Shown: positions 1-10,565 of the stretch, in pieces
Numbering within the stretch: the stretch's first letter is position 1
How the letters are laid out: every line of letters begins with the position of its first letter
Assembly: GCA_025267735.1 (NCBI GenBank)
Contig: CM046304.1
Span: 5,146,001 to 5,210,000, forward strand
Direction of reading: 5' to 3'
DNA length: 64,000 nt
DNA from: Mactra quadrangularis
Lineage: Eukaryota > Mollusca > Bivalvia > Venerida > Mactridae
Translations under genes and position numbers: made by a program
The notes under the pieces: model-generated
The model's database searches: none
What the model was told of the DNA's origin: nothing
What the model saw: the letters and a program-made list of their open reading frames with translations, nothing else

Positions 1-185
1 CCTTTTAAACCAGAAAACCCTCCAAACAAAAAGCCTTTAAGTTTAAACCAGAAAACCGTTTAACTAAAAAGCGTCTAAACCAGAAATCCCTCTTAACCTG
101 AAACCAATCTAAACCAAAAACCCTCTAAACCAGAAGCCCCTCTAAACCAGAAACCCCTATAAACCAGAAACTCCCTTAACTGGAA
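1..185. repeat. short tandem repeat (~18-19 bp, CTAAACCAGAAACCC type)
   Basis: About ten imperfect copies of a unit containing TAAACCAGAAACCC run from the left edge to about 185. The array may start before the window. Confidence 0.75.
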
Positions 186-1757
186 TTCCCAGCAGACCGC
201 GATTTTTATATTGTACTATACAAAATACAAACCTGAAAATAAAAATTGCCCTTTTCGCGTAATTTTTCACAACATTCTATTTTTTCTTGATTATTCATTT
301 CCCACACATCTTTGTCTTTCTATAAAAACAAAATATACAATATATAATTAGCAAATAAAACCATCAGAACTATGTACACATTTATAGACAAGTCAATACC
401 ATCATCAGTTATCGAACGAATCATTACTCTGCTATGCTGCGTTATGTACCTTGTGCCATTTGATTAGGAAAATTTCATAATCATGATTATTTTATGAGGC
501 CCTTTCATTGTTTCCACAAGGAATATCTGAGGGATATGGCGTTGCTCTTGTAGGAAAGTGCTTCCGGGTCGTTGTACACTGCGAAAGTAGTTCTGAGAAT
601 TTAGTTTGACTGCATTTGGCTGACTGTGATTTGTTTTTTGTTTGTACTCGTATGGGTCAAAATAATATATTTTTCACTCAAATTAGTTTTTCTATACCTC
701 TAGGACAATATTTTGACTACTTTGTGTTCTCTTTTCAGGACTACTTCTTGGGATGAAATATCTAGAATTTAGTGTACTGCGGCCATTTTGACCTTTGAGA
801 ATGGGAATTCCCAATTATAGTCTATACATGTGCACAATGTGAAATGGTGAAAAATTGAATCGTTCATCACCTACATTTCTAGGACTTATTTTGCTGGTTT
901 AGTGTGGAGGATTCACAGGATACCAATTATTATTTCTCAATCTATCAGTGAAAGTCAGCAGAGACACTGAAACTTGACTATTTCATATAGATTTCACAGG
1001 AACGACACCATATATGAATACATGAGGTTTGGTTTACCATTCAAAATGGCAGCCTCCATAAGTGATTTTTCTAAAGCAAGTGAAGAAATCCCAGTATGAC
1101 ATCACTGTTATTAAAGAGTATTTAATTGCAACATGCAATTTCATTGGAAAAAGATTGGTCTCCCCTGCCTCAAGCATTTTCATTAAAAAGAGATTTTGCC
1201 AGTCAAATTGCCCACGGTATGTATGAAGGAAGTTATGTGGTTGTCGACGATGGGTCAATTGATACACAATATATAATTAACAAAAAAACATCAGAGCTAT
1301 ATACAAGTTTATAGACTGGTCAATCAATATACATCGTATAATTAGCCAATAAATCCTTCAGATCTATGTAATACGATGCCCTAAGTTTGTCAATGACCCA
1401 AAGTAGACATCCCAACCTGTATACACTAAACAGCTATCAATCAGAGTTCACATTGAATGCTCATTTCAGTCATAAATGTACATAATAGACTGAACTATCT
1501 AGAGGGCTGATCCAATCTTCACTGCTAGAAGAAAATTTAACATTATTCAATGAAATTAATTCACGATAAGGCTAACGTAAGCCTCTATTTTTTTCCTATA
1601 GAATATTATCTGAATGATCATTTTTCACAATTTCTTTATTCTAAATTCTAGATAAATCTGGGCGATTCTAATCTATGCATTTCATTGACAGACTATTTCT
1701 ACTCAACAAATATATTTTCTTACTTGTTTTATAAAATAATATGGTGTTGTTCAACGA
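186..1757. other. FKBP intron/3' side: no exon recognised; dispersed repeat at ~820-1090
   Basis: No FKBP TPR exon, RNA gene or clear TIR element was found. The block around 820-1090 recurs in diverged form near 36106-36365 (shared segments about a lighter GTGTGGAGGATT and cold-spot TCAATCTAT), so it is an interspersed repeat of unknown class. The open frame at 1034-1267 on the minus strand has no recognisable homology. Confidence 0.4.
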
Positions 1758-1950
1758 AAATATATAAGGTGAAAATATACAGTGAAAATATATAGTGAAA
1801 ATATACAGTGAAAATATACAATGAAAATACATAGAGAAAATATGCAGTTAAATTATACTATGGAAATATATATATAGTGAAAACATACAGGGAACAATTT
1901 CAACTAAAGTACACTGTGCAAATAAACAGTGAAAATATAAAATCCTATAT
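1758..1950. repeat. 13-bp tandem repeat GTGAAAATATACA
   Basis: Roughly ten degenerate copies of GTGAAAATATACA lie just downstream, on the transcript, of FKBP exon 5. AT-rich microsatellite-like sequence within the intron. Confidence 0.75.
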
Positions 1951-1993
1951 TATTTTCATTGTTGGGACGCACTTAAATATCAAACCAACATAC

Positions 1994-2140
1994 TTTCTCA
2001 AAATCCAGAAGTTCTATTATATATGTTACATCGGTGTTAGGTGGAATTCCCAATTTCTCATTTCCCATCACACCATATGCATGACGGGACTTCAAAAATA
2101 ATCTTGATGTTTCTTTTTTTCTCCATTCGTGTAGATGATC
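1994..2140 (-). CDS. FKBP-like exon 5
   Basis: 147 bp (49 codons), acceptor ttccag, donor gtatgt, phase 0 at both ends. It encodes the end of FK2 with the AYGVMGNEKLGIPPN block. Because it ends in a donor at phase 0, the gene must continue toward lower coordinates. Confidence 0.88.
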
Positions 2141-5100
2141 CTGGAAAAAAATATCACTCAATTTTATATCTCGTACATCTGGGGCTGTATGATACATTAT
2201 TGTAACAATAACTCCATTTTTTTCAAATAGAGTAATGATAGTGTTTCCTTTAGCCCTAAATATATACTAGGTTTAAGGCTGTTTTAACACAATTAAGGTT
2301 ATTTAATGGCAGCCTGCTCAAATTCTTGCAGCAAAAATAAGCCCCACCCCACTTTTCTATGAAAAGTCGAGCTAAAAATGAAAAAAAATCTTCATGATCA
2401 GTGTTCTTAAACCCCACTGCAATATGTTATGTCAACTTATGTGTCTATAAATAGTAGGAGTGTAAAAATACGGCAAAAAACATATTGCAATATATTGCAA
2501 TCCACAAAAAACATATTGTAATATATTGCAATAGACAAATAACATATTGTAATATATTGCAATCCACAAAAAACATATTGCAACATATTGCAATAGACAA
2601 ATAACATATTGCAACATATTGCAATAGACAAATAACATATTGTAATATATTGCAATCCACAAAAAAAATATTGCAACATATTGCAATAGACAAAAAACAT
2701 ATTGCAACATATTGCAATAGACAAATAACATATTGCAATATATTGCAATAGACAAATAACATATTGTAATATATTGCAATCCACAAAAAAAATATTGCAA
2801 CATATTGCAATAGACAAATAACATATTGCAATATATTGCAATAGACAAATAACATATTGTAATATATTGCAATCCACAAAAACATATTGCAATATATAGC
2901 AATCCACAAATAACATATTGCAATATATTGCAATACACAAATAACATATTGCAATATATTGCAACACACAAATAACATATTGTAATATATTGCAATACAC
3001 AAAAACCATATTGCAATATATTGCAATACACAAAAACCATATTGCAATATATTGCAATACACCAATAACATATTGCAATATATTGCAATACACAAAAACC
3101 ATATTGCAATATATTGCAATATATTGCAATACACACCGGTTTCATTCGTAGATATGCAAAGCATCCAATAGTGCATATGCATCTTCTTAATTGGATCAAC
3201 ATTACACACGTGTATTTTCAAATGATTTCATATCCGAATGTTTTTATGACTTGGACTATATTTTAGACAAATGCATATTTTAAAACTGACTTTCAAAGAG
3301 ATTTTTTCTCTCATTTGACAAAACGATGAATCGTTTTAAGCGCGGTAATTTCAAGTTTTCAACATATTTCAACATTTGTACAAACATTTTAATTTCAGAT
3401 TATGATAAAAACATGAGTGCAGCATATAACTACAAAACCGGTTCTATAAATAACGTACCAGTTAAAAACCGTCAGAATTCATATTGCAATATTAACTGGT
3501 ATATCGGTAAACCGTTACACTCCTAACAAATAGAGATGTTTTTATCATCTGTATACAGTAGGAAGGGAGGATGGAAGGGCAGGGGTGTTATAATATTTGC
3601 ATGGGGTTTTCCTATGTTTAAGCGAACTCCTCATTTCAATTTGCCACAGACAATTACATTTCATCACACTTGGGCAATTAAAATGATAATTACTTCAGCA
3701 ATTAAAACAGTTTGATTAAGATATTATCACACAGACAACACAATTTGTGGATTTTGTGCCATTAACATATATCTTATCTGGTTTAATATTATAATGAATT
3801 TTGATTGGTAAATGTAAAGGCTGTTTGCCTTGAATCATGTCTGTTTGTTGGTTTTATACATGTAATTTTGTGTTGATATACTCCATCAAAACCCCTTGGT
3901 CAACGGCTCTATTAGAAAAAGTGGATTTTGTGAAGGTTTTGGATCTGGTGGCAGAGAACTATTTTTTTTAAATATATTTAACGCCGTGTCAACACAATTT
4001 AGGTCATTTCACGGCGTCCAGCGCACCTAACCTAGTTTTCCTGGACCATTGTCTATAACCAGTACTCACCTACCCTTTCACAAGGCCGGAAACTTCTCCA
4101 TATTATCTAATCAATGGAGGAAAATCACCATTATTGTCAAATTTCATGGACGGGTATAACCTCCCTAGGTGGGATTCTAACCCGCACTCCCAATGGCACC
4201 AGATTGCAAATCCCGGCGCACTACCAACTGCGCTATTGACCTTGGTTTTAGTGGAAGACAAGGCAGGGGCTGTAGACAGGGAAGAGGTCATGGTAGGGGG
4301 ACAGACAGATTGTGGATTTAGCACAAAACAGACATAACCTGCTCTTTTCTTATGAGTTTCGACTGTTTTGTGCTAAACCTGCTAAATGGAGACAAGGAAT
4401 AGACCTCATTATTAGCACTGTGATTATTCAAAATTTCATACCTCAATGAATTTAGGTACATCATATTTTTCGTAGCTACCTTCACCAAATGGATAATATA
4501 ATTCCTTATTAACAAACTCAACCTTTTCATCATTCGCATCTACAAACCAACCCTTCATTTTTACTGAAACAAAAAGGATTCAACACTTAATCATAATGTA
4601 AAAATTTAAACAACTAACGTATTTCCACCTATGGAAGGTCATATGAATCCACAAATAAGTCGGCAAAAACATATTTTCTATAATGTTTTTCAGTGAAATG
4701 AGGTGTTATTAAATGAAGTGTTTGTTTGTTGTGTTGGGTTTTACACCGTAGCAACACATTTAATAGGTCATGTAATGGCGGTCAGTCAGCCTACTCACTC
4801 TTCCTGGAAAGGCTAAACCTCTGGATTTTAGCTGTTAAGCAACTACTAAGCGCATACTATACGACAGAGACTGACAACTGCCCAACATAATTAAAAATCA
4901 GTGGTAGGAGGGAGAATGGCCGTAGAAATAATTTCATAACCAAGCTCCAAGAAAGTTTGCCCAGCCCGAGAATAAAACCCACAACCCCTCAATCAGTAGA
5001 TTTGCATGCTACCAACTGAGCTAGCCGGGCAGCTTTTTTTTAATGAAAAAAAACAACAAAAATATAAGATTTTGTATTTCATTGAAAATATAATCTAATA

Positions 5101-8100
5101 CAGGGCTCGAATTTTAAGTTAAAAAAAATTAAAGAAAATTTCAAGTTCAAGGGGGGATAATTCTAAAAAAAATTATTTAGAATTAGGATCCTTGTCACAT
5201 GAGATGAGGTTGATAATACATGTATTGAACATATATTTGAAGTTTGAAGTCAATACCTTAAGAAATAAAACAATTGCAGTAAAAACTAACATTTTTTTAA
5301 AGAAAACTCTAAGTTCAAGGGGAGATAATGTGGAGTTATGAACCTTGTCACATGAGATGAGGTTGATAATAAGGAACATAATTATACTTAAAGTTTGAAG
5401 TTGATTTCTTAAGAAATAAAAAAGTTATATTGAAAAATATTTTACTGCACAAAAACTTCAATCAGAAATATGGACGCGGATGCCGACGCTAGGGTGAGTA
5501 GGAGAGCTCTAAAAAAGATGCCAAATTATACTTGTGTAATAATAATGTTTTTTGAGCTCACTGTTTGAAACAAAACATCAATTAAACACCCAAGTTGATG
5601 GAGATTTTCTATTTCTTCCAAATAGGAAAAATATGTCAGCTCTAGTGGAGAGGTTAGGTAGGGAAGTCTTAGGAAAGCTGGTAAGAAGAGTCAACCCTAT
5701 AATTATATCATCTAATAAAGTGCTGTTTTGTTTTATACTAAATTATCTTTAAATTGATAGTGAAACCTACCACATTGTTATCTGGAGCAAGAAGCTGTAT
5801 CCTACTAGCTCAGTAATGGGGGACCAGGAATCAGTAAGTGATAAATCTAAATTCTAAGAACTAAAAATTGCCAAAAATTCACACAATTTTGCAGCTACCA
5901 AGTTGTGTGTTTTGTAGACCAACTCATCTCCACTGTACATTAGTTTACTTACATTTGACCATACAACCTTCACTGGGTCCATTATAGCCTTTTCCTTTAA
6001 CTATGGTCTTCTTTAATATTGACCTGTCTTTTACTTCACTGAGATCTGGACCTGAAATCATTCATATTTAAAGTGTATATGTCTATAACTCACAGATTAA
6101 AATCGTAAATTTCAAAAAAGGGTTCTAGTCATGCATCTATTTATTTTTTTTGGGGGGGGGGAGGGTAAACGACATAGCAACACATTGTAAAAATTATATC
6201 CCTGGGGTCATTCCACCTACTCACTATTCCTGGAAAGGCTAAATCTCTGGAATTAGCTGTTAACCAACTACTTGGCGCATACTTCCCTCAGTGAGTGACT
6301 ACTGTCCTACATGATTTAGAATCAGTGGTAGGAGGGAGGATGGCCATAGAAATTATTTCATGACCATGCTCGACAAAGTATGCCCCGCCAAGAATCGAAC
6401 TTATTACCTCTTGATCAGTAGACATGCTCGCTACCAACTGAGCAAGTGGGGCTGACAGTCGCGCATTCAAACAACCTCAACACAAATAAAATTTGTAAAA
6501 CTACAAGTATGTGAATTCATACAAAAAGTTGACCATCATATTTTTATTAATTGTCTTTTTTTCACTTGCTTCATGAAAGTATACCCCAACCAGGAATCGA
6601 ACCTAAGCTCCCCTCAATTAGTAGACTTGTGAGTACCAACTTAGCTCTCCTTGTGGTTTCGGATTTTTCTTGACATACCTAATTAAAACCAGAATGCTGA
6701 GTCACAGTAAATCAGTCAGTCGGGCAACAACAAACAAACACTTTTTATACAGTACTCACCAAAAGTTTGCAGACAAAATAAATTTACAACAATTCTGAAT
6801 TTTGATGATTGTTTTAGTAGAATCATAATTTCTAATATATTTAAGTATGAATTGTAATAAAGTGAAAACAAATTAATTTCATAAATGCACCACATTTATA
6901 AGATTCAGCATCTGTCATCCTACAGCCACCAAAACCATGTTCAATTTAATTATTTTCCATAACATAGCTTTTATCATATGCTATTTTTGTAGTCTCAGTA
7001 ATAAGTATATTGCTAATCAAAAAATAAATCAAAACAAAAGAGCATTTCAAAATTAACATTTATCAAATTTTAGATAAAAGCTATTCAGTTGGCTTACTAA
7101 GTGAAAATGTCTCCAAACTTTTGGTGGATACTGTATAAGGACAAAGCTAAATACAACTTACATTGTATATCCAACAAAGTGACAGCAAAAATAACCGGAG
7201 AATCAGGTAGTATCTGTGGAGGCGCGCCAGCTTTGCCATACGCATACTCTGGTTGAAGGTAAATTTCACATTGCTCATCTTTCTTCATTGTAAGAACACC
7301 ATATTCAAAACCACGAACAACTGTCCCTATTAATAGACATATCAAACAAGTAAATCTGTGAGCTAATGCTCACTAGTGATACCCCCGCAAAAATCTAAAA
7401 ATATGCGACAAACAGGAAGTAGATGAGCAAGGAGCATGAAATCGCTTTACACCACATGGGACTATGGGATGAAGCAATATGCAAAGTATTAGGCTGCTGC
7501 ATGTTATAGTTGCTGAGAAAACTGCGATGGAAATTTTGTAACGGACGGACGCACAGACGCACGCATGGACAAGGGTAAAACAGTATACCCCCCTCTTCTT
7601 CGAAGCGGGGGTATAATAAATAACATACTTTCATATATCATATATACCACAGGTTTTTGTTAATTTGTTCAAGCAACAATTGAACTAAGATAACTTTTAG
7701 ACGTTTCTTATTATTCAGTGTTGATATTTTGCTTCCAATATAGCTGTAGTAGATACGGTATCGGAAATTTTATGAAAAGTATAAAGTCTGGCGACATGCA
7801 CTCAGCATTAGATATTTAAAAAATGTCTGACTTACTGTTTTACGGAGCATTTTAAATACAATATTCAATTGTTTACCAATGTAAATGCATGCAAATTTAA
7901 CTCTTTCAGTGACTGTGTTCTCTGCAATTTTATTGCAAACAACACAGGGGTGGACTGGCGTAACGGAAATTTAAAATAAGGGTCTAAAATAGTGGTTACA
8001 ATTTTATTAATAGTCCAATTTTTGTCATTTTTATGCACAATCATTGGACATCTATTAGTCAATGGACGAAATACTAAAAAGCATTTTCTTACTTACTAAC

Positions 8101-8904
8101 ATTGAGTTATATAATATTTTGTCCGATGGACCTATCTATTGAGAATGACCGTTAATCAAATCGTTATTGTTATATCTCCCGTGTAGACCATTTTAGTGAA
8201 TGAAGATGCGTGCCCATCATGTTTGTTACAAGTCATTTTATTGGACAGGATAAAGACGATGTCTTTTAACTTAACGTTCAAGTAAAACTTATTTAGTGAC
8301 ACTATGAAGACGACAGCGTCATATCGCCGTATATTAAACATCTGGTAAGTTTTTTAGTAATATCCAAAATGTGCGTGTAATAACAATAGAATAAGTCACG
8401 TCGGTAAATATTTGTTTATTTCGAGTAATAGTGAATATAAATAAAAAAATTTCTGATGTTTAAAAGTTGAATCATACGCATGTTATTTGAATTCCATAAC
8501 TCTAGCCAACCCTTGCAAGGGTTGTCTACAGTTACGGAACTTCTGTAACTCTAGAACCTGGGTCTAGAGTTATGGTACCATAACTCTAGCCACTGCGGCT
8601 GAGTCACTGTCAATTAAAAATTGCACAAACCTGTACAAACTTCATATTCCAAATCTTTCTCTTCAAAAAAGTATTCCTCGTGGATTTCTTCTCCTAAGTA
8701 AGCCTTATATCTTATCTTTATTTTATCTCCAGAATTTGGATAGTCGTCCCCAGTCCCTTCTTTTCTTAATACTTTCCTGATTCCACTTAATTTCAAGTCT
8801 TTGTCAATAGATGTAAACTTCACCGGCGTGAGGTTCACCTCTTCACCCACGGACATATTTTTCCCATTTTCAGTAGAAACTAGATCGAATATTCGAGACA
8901 TCAT
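1994..8904 (-). CDS. FKBP4/5-like immunophilin, partial (5 exons, FK1+FK2)
   Basis: Join of 8631-8904, 7162-7326, 5953-6051, 4442-4563 and 1994-2140 gives 269 residues in one frame, with GT-AG at every junction and matching phases (1,1,1,0). FK1 spans about residues 40-146 (motifs RKEGTGDD, PEYAYGKAGAPPQI, FAVTLLDI); FK2 spans about 152-269 (KGKGYNGPSEG, SRHAYGVMGNEKLGIPPN, YIIELLDFEK). Two tandem FKBP domains followed by a donor match FKBP51/52-type Hsp90 co-chaperones, whose TPR repeats follow FK2; those exons would lie beyond the left edge and were not found in 1-1993. These family members are cytosolic/nuclear peptidyl-prolyl isomerase-like scaffolds for steroid receptor and kinase complexes. 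The FK1 pocket looks altered: the usual Trp is Phe (VVRGF) and the FDSS-type loop is replaced by acidic sequence, so catalysis may be weak. The first Met of an MM pair is at 8904; Met2 (8901) could equally be used. Confidence 0.9.
2455..3525. mobile_element. non-autonomous hAT-like element filled with a 31-bp satellite
   Basis: The ends are inverted: TAGGAGTGTAA at 2455 and its complement TTACACTCCTA ending at 3525. Flanks are ATAAATAG (2447-2454) and ACAAATAG (3526-3533), a 7/8 match typical of a hAT 8-bp TSD. The right end continues as AACGGTTTACCGATATACC read inward, resembling hAT ends. The interior is mostly the 31-bp array at 2476-3135. It sits in FKBP intron 4. Confidence 0.65.
2476..3135. 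repeat. 31-bp satellite array with TTGCAATATATTGCAA palindrome
   Basis: About 21 units of about 31 bp, each AACATATTG(C/T)AATATATTGCAAT followed by CCACAAAA, AGACAAAT or ACACAAAA variants. Many units hold the perfect 16-bp palindrome TTGCAATATATTGCAA. Because 31 is 1 mod 3, all three minus frames stay open for over 230 codons with a 31-residue period; these are not genes. Confidence 0.93.
3534..3975. other. intronic sequence, nothing recognised
   Basis: AT-rich FKBP intron 4 sequence. No exon, TIR pair or tandem repeat stands out. Confidence 0.4.
3976..4247 (-). repeat. SINE-B copy (tRNA-headed), intronic
   Basis: Reading the plus strand, the tail (TTTAACGCCGTGTCAACACA) comes first and a tRNA-like head, reverse complemented, comes last (TGGGATTCTAACCCGCACTCC then CTACCAACTGCGCTA). 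The same body recurs at 22761-22953, 35575-35850, 52690-52975 and around 55200. Pol III box A/B-like segments are in the head. Confidence 0.8.
4442..4563 (-). CDS. FKBP-like exon 4
   Basis: 122 bp, acceptor tttcag, donor gtatga, phase 1 in and 0 out. It encodes the FK2 core strands (KMKGWFVDANDEKVEF, YPFGEGSYEKYDVPKFIE). Confidence 0.87.
4721..5033 (-). repeat. SINE-A copy (tRNA-Lys-like head), near full length
   Basis: On the minus strand it opens with GCCCGGCTAGCTCAGTTGG (box A) and a box B-like GGGTTTTATTC, then a roughly 200-bp body and the tail (complement of TTGTTTGTTGTGTTGGGTTT). The opening bases match a tRNA-Lys 5' half. Lies in FKBP intron 3. Confidence 0.82.
5104..5510. repeat. 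interspersed repeat with internal ~180-bp duplication
   Basis: The segment AAGTTCAAGGGG..GATAAT followed by CCTTGTCACATGAGATGAGG occurs twice (about 5143-5215 and 5311-5368). It ends near a CGCGGATGCCGACGC stretch unlike the surrounding AT-rich DNA. Class unknown. Confidence 0.55.
5511..5952. other. intronic sequence, nothing recognised
   Basis: FKBP intron 3 sequence between a repeat and exon 3; no features seen. Confidence 0.4.
5953..6051 (-). CDS. FKBP-like exon 3
   Basis: 99 bp, acceptor ttcag, donor gtaagt, phases 1 and 1. It encodes the FK1-FK2 linker and start of FK2 (ILKKTIVKGKGYNGPSEG), matching the RRI..RGEGYAKPNEG pattern of FKBP51/52. Confidence 0.88.
6164..6456 (-). repeat. SINE-A copy in FKBP intron 2
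   Basis: Body and tRNA-like head as at 4721-5033; the tail side is preceded by a G-rich run (6151-6162). Head: AAGAATCGAACTTATTACCTC then CTACCAACTGAGCAAG on the plus strand. Confidence 0.8.
6567..6655 (-). repeat. SINE-A head fragment
   Basis: Only the tRNA-like head and a short body segment remain (AGGAATCGAACCTAAGCTCC, TACCAACTTAGCTC). A truncated, older copy. Confidence 0.65.
6656..7161. other. AT-rich intron, nothing recognised
   Basis: No repeat family or exon is recognisable up to the donor of FKBP exon 2. Confidence 0.4.
7162..7326 (-). CDS. FKBP-like exon 2
   Basis: Acceptor attaatag, donor gtaagt. It encodes the second half of FK1, including the conserved PEYAYGKAGAPP block and the final beta strand. 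Phases 1 in and 1 out. Only about 20 bp of intron separate the acceptor from a 270-bp interspersed repeat. Confidence 0.92.
7349..7619. repeat. R1 element (ATACCCCCGC ends), copy 1
   Basis: A roughly 270-bp family bounded by GATACCCCCGC near one side and GCGGGGGTATA at the other, with ACAAGTAAATCTGTGAGC in front. Copies: here, 14846-15398, 21090-21356, 23191-23484, plus an end fragment near 39730. A (GGAC)n/(GCAC)n microsatellite lies inside. Class uncertain; TIR-like ends suggest a non-autonomous DNA element. Confidence 0.8.
7620..8146. other. FKBP intron 1, nothing recognised
   Basis: No exon, RNA or clear repeat noticed. Confidence 0.35.
8147..8597. repeat. R7 interspersed repeat with CTAGAGTTA inverted motifs
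   Basis: A diverged relative is at about 58286-58625 (shared segments include TGATGTTTAAAAGTT and CATAACTCTAGC). The right part holds several inverted CTAGAGTTA motifs, including a perfect 26-bp palindrome at 8564-8589 centred on GGTACC. It ends 34 bp from the donor of FKBP exon 1. Confidence 0.6.
8631..8904 (-). CDS. FKBP-like exon 1
   Basis: Initiator Met at 8904; ends in ACAG followed by gtttgt at 8630. It encodes 91 residues plus one base (phase 1): an N-terminal tail, then the first FK1 strands through EYEVCT. The last codon is completed by GG of exon 2 to give Gly, as FKBP alignment expects. Confidence 0.9.
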
Positions 8905-9201
8905 TCAAAGTCATACATTAATTAACACAAAAATCAAAAATACAAACTGGAATGTTCGTTGGAATACCCGTCAAGGTAAAAAAACACATAAGGAAATTTC
9001 CGTTTTGCTACTTTCGGTTTTGTTTCCTTCAGACGCTTGAAAATTAATTTTCCAAGCGTCTGATATTGGGTTGAGTATAAAGCAAAGACAATCACGGACT
9101 TTATTCGGAACCGGCGCGTGATTCAGTAAATTCTTACTTAACTCATCTTGTTCTTGATTTATTTTTGTTTAATTTCTTAAATAAATATGGTACCCAACAT
9201 A
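8905..9201 (-). promoter_or_regulatory. presumed FKBP 5' flank with 33-bp near-palindrome
   Basis: The sequence upstream of the start codon should hold the promoter and 5' UTR. No TATA box is convincing. A near-perfect palindrome spans 9030-9062 (arms CAGACGCTTG and CAAGCGTCTG), about 130 bp from the start codon. GGCGCG at 9112-9117 is one of the few CpG-rich spots. Promoter assignment is by position only. Confidence 0.35.
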
Positions 9202-9780
9202 TTTCTGCCAACAGATAACATAACTAACAAGTCAATTAAGGTTAAATGGTTGCAATAACTAGTTAATGTCTTGTTAATTAAGTTTAAGTGGTTAGCTAGT
9301 GATCGTAACTATAGTTAACCTTTTAAGTTAATTTATAGTTAAGTGGTTAACTAGTTACCGTAACAAGTTAACATTCTAATAAGGGACTTTAGTGAGTTAT
9401 TTCCCATTGTATACTCTTCAAATAGGTAGGTCCAATTAGTTGAAATACTCGGATTTTACCCTTACTTTTCAATGTTAATTTGCCAAAATTAATCTTAAAT
9501 ACCTTTTTGATAATCATTTAATTTGTTTGAAATTCATGCTAAGTATTTTTAGGGTAATGAACTATCTAAATTCCATCACATCTGTTAATATCGTCATTAA
9601 CAAGAAGGATATTAGATGAAATATTTGGTAATCCTTACATAAGAATTCAAAGATAAAATCCAAGGATTCCAACTGTAAGGACCTACTTACCTATTGGATT
9701 GCCCCAGATTTTATCTGGGAAAGATAACTGACTAAAGTCCCTCATTAACTTGTTAGTTACATGGCTATCTGTTGGCAGAA
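9202..9780. mobile_element. MITE with TTCTGCCAACAGATA ends, interrupted by an R2 element
   Basis: Left end TTCTGCCAACAGATAACAT (9202) and right end, complement read inward, TTCTGCCAACAGATAGCCAT (9780) both continue into TAACTAACAAGT. An R2 element (9382-9742) lies inside. The remaining left interior has repeated GTTAACTAGTTA-like inverted motifs. Confidence 0.7.
9382..9742. mobile_element. R2 MITE (AGGGACTTTAGT ends), copy 1
   Basis: Ends AGGGACTTTAGTGAGTTAT and, inverted, AGGGACTTTAGTCAGTTATC. Related copies at 39384-39792 and 57520-57884. A non-coding, about 360-bp non-autonomous element. Confidence 0.78.
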
Positions 9781-9914
9781 GTATACCAGCATAACTAATA
9801 GAATTAAATTAATAAGATTGAAAATACATTTTTTATAACACTTTTTTAGATTTATTTTATTTTCAATTCAAGAGAAAAAGTCATGCAGATTTAGTTTAAC
9901 TTTTATAATTTATC

Positions 9915-10033
9915 TCCATTTTTTGGGTTGAGTTTAATGCTGTAACAACACACTGTATAGGTCTATCAATGAGGCCAGTTAACCTACTTACAATTCTTGG
10001 AAAACCTAAATATCTGTATTGAGCTGCTAACCA
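9915..10033 (-). repeat. SINE-A tail fragment
   Basis: Only the tail half of SINE-A is present (TTGGGTTGAGTTTAATGCTG through AGCTGCTAACC); the tRNA-like head is missing. Confidence 0.6.
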
Positions 10034-10483
10034 GTAAAACTGAAAGCTGTCCATGAGTATATTTTTTAACTGTGAATCTTTTTTAAGTAGCATGAAGCAA
10101 TGATTGTTGGGCTTTCTTCGCTCACCTCTATTCTTAACATTGATCTAATGGTTATGTATTTTTATCATTGATAATATTATGTTGCGTTATTTTGCCAACA
10201 GTGTATAATGTGGTTGTGGTTGGAAAATTAAGACCCCCCAATAAAAAAAAGTTTGGACCCCCCAGAAAAAATCCTGGATCCAAACCTGGAAAGATCTCAA
10301 AGCCTCATTGAATTCAAGACGTTAGGAGCTCATTTTTGTACCCAGAGACAATCAAGATAATCTTTCAAATGAGATCTTGATAACCTCTGGATAAAAGAAT
10401 GAAAAGCACTGAGAAATAGGGTGGAAGAGAATCATGGACAAAAAACCCCACTGTTGTATAGTATCTCCTGACATCACAAAAAT
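10034..10483. other. intergenic, nothing recognised
   Basis: Contains a short C-rich patch duplicated at about 10231-10240 and 10257-10263; otherwise unremarkable. Confidence 0.35.
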
Positions 10484-10565
10484 GGTCGTAGCTTTCGTCT
10501 AGACAAAACACTTTTAACAGCATCATTACTATTTCATAATTTCCATTTTTTGTCCCATTTTTTTT

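Noticed and set aside
1034..1267. FKBP TPR exon or small gene
   Set aside because: No TPR pattern and no in-phase acceptor; overlaps a dispersed repeat.
2476..3135. CRISPR-like array of regularly spaced repeats
   Set aside because: The units are contiguous 31-bp tandem copies without unique spacers, in an animal intron.
2432..3221. Three long minus-strand reading frames as a Cys/Tyr-rich repeat protein
   Set aside because: They arise from a 31-bp tandem satellite open in all three frames; no start context, domain or splice evidence.
4959..5033. tRNA-Lys gene on the minus strand
   Set aside because: It is the head of a SINE: continuous with the SINE body, with a degraded box B and repeated at many loci.
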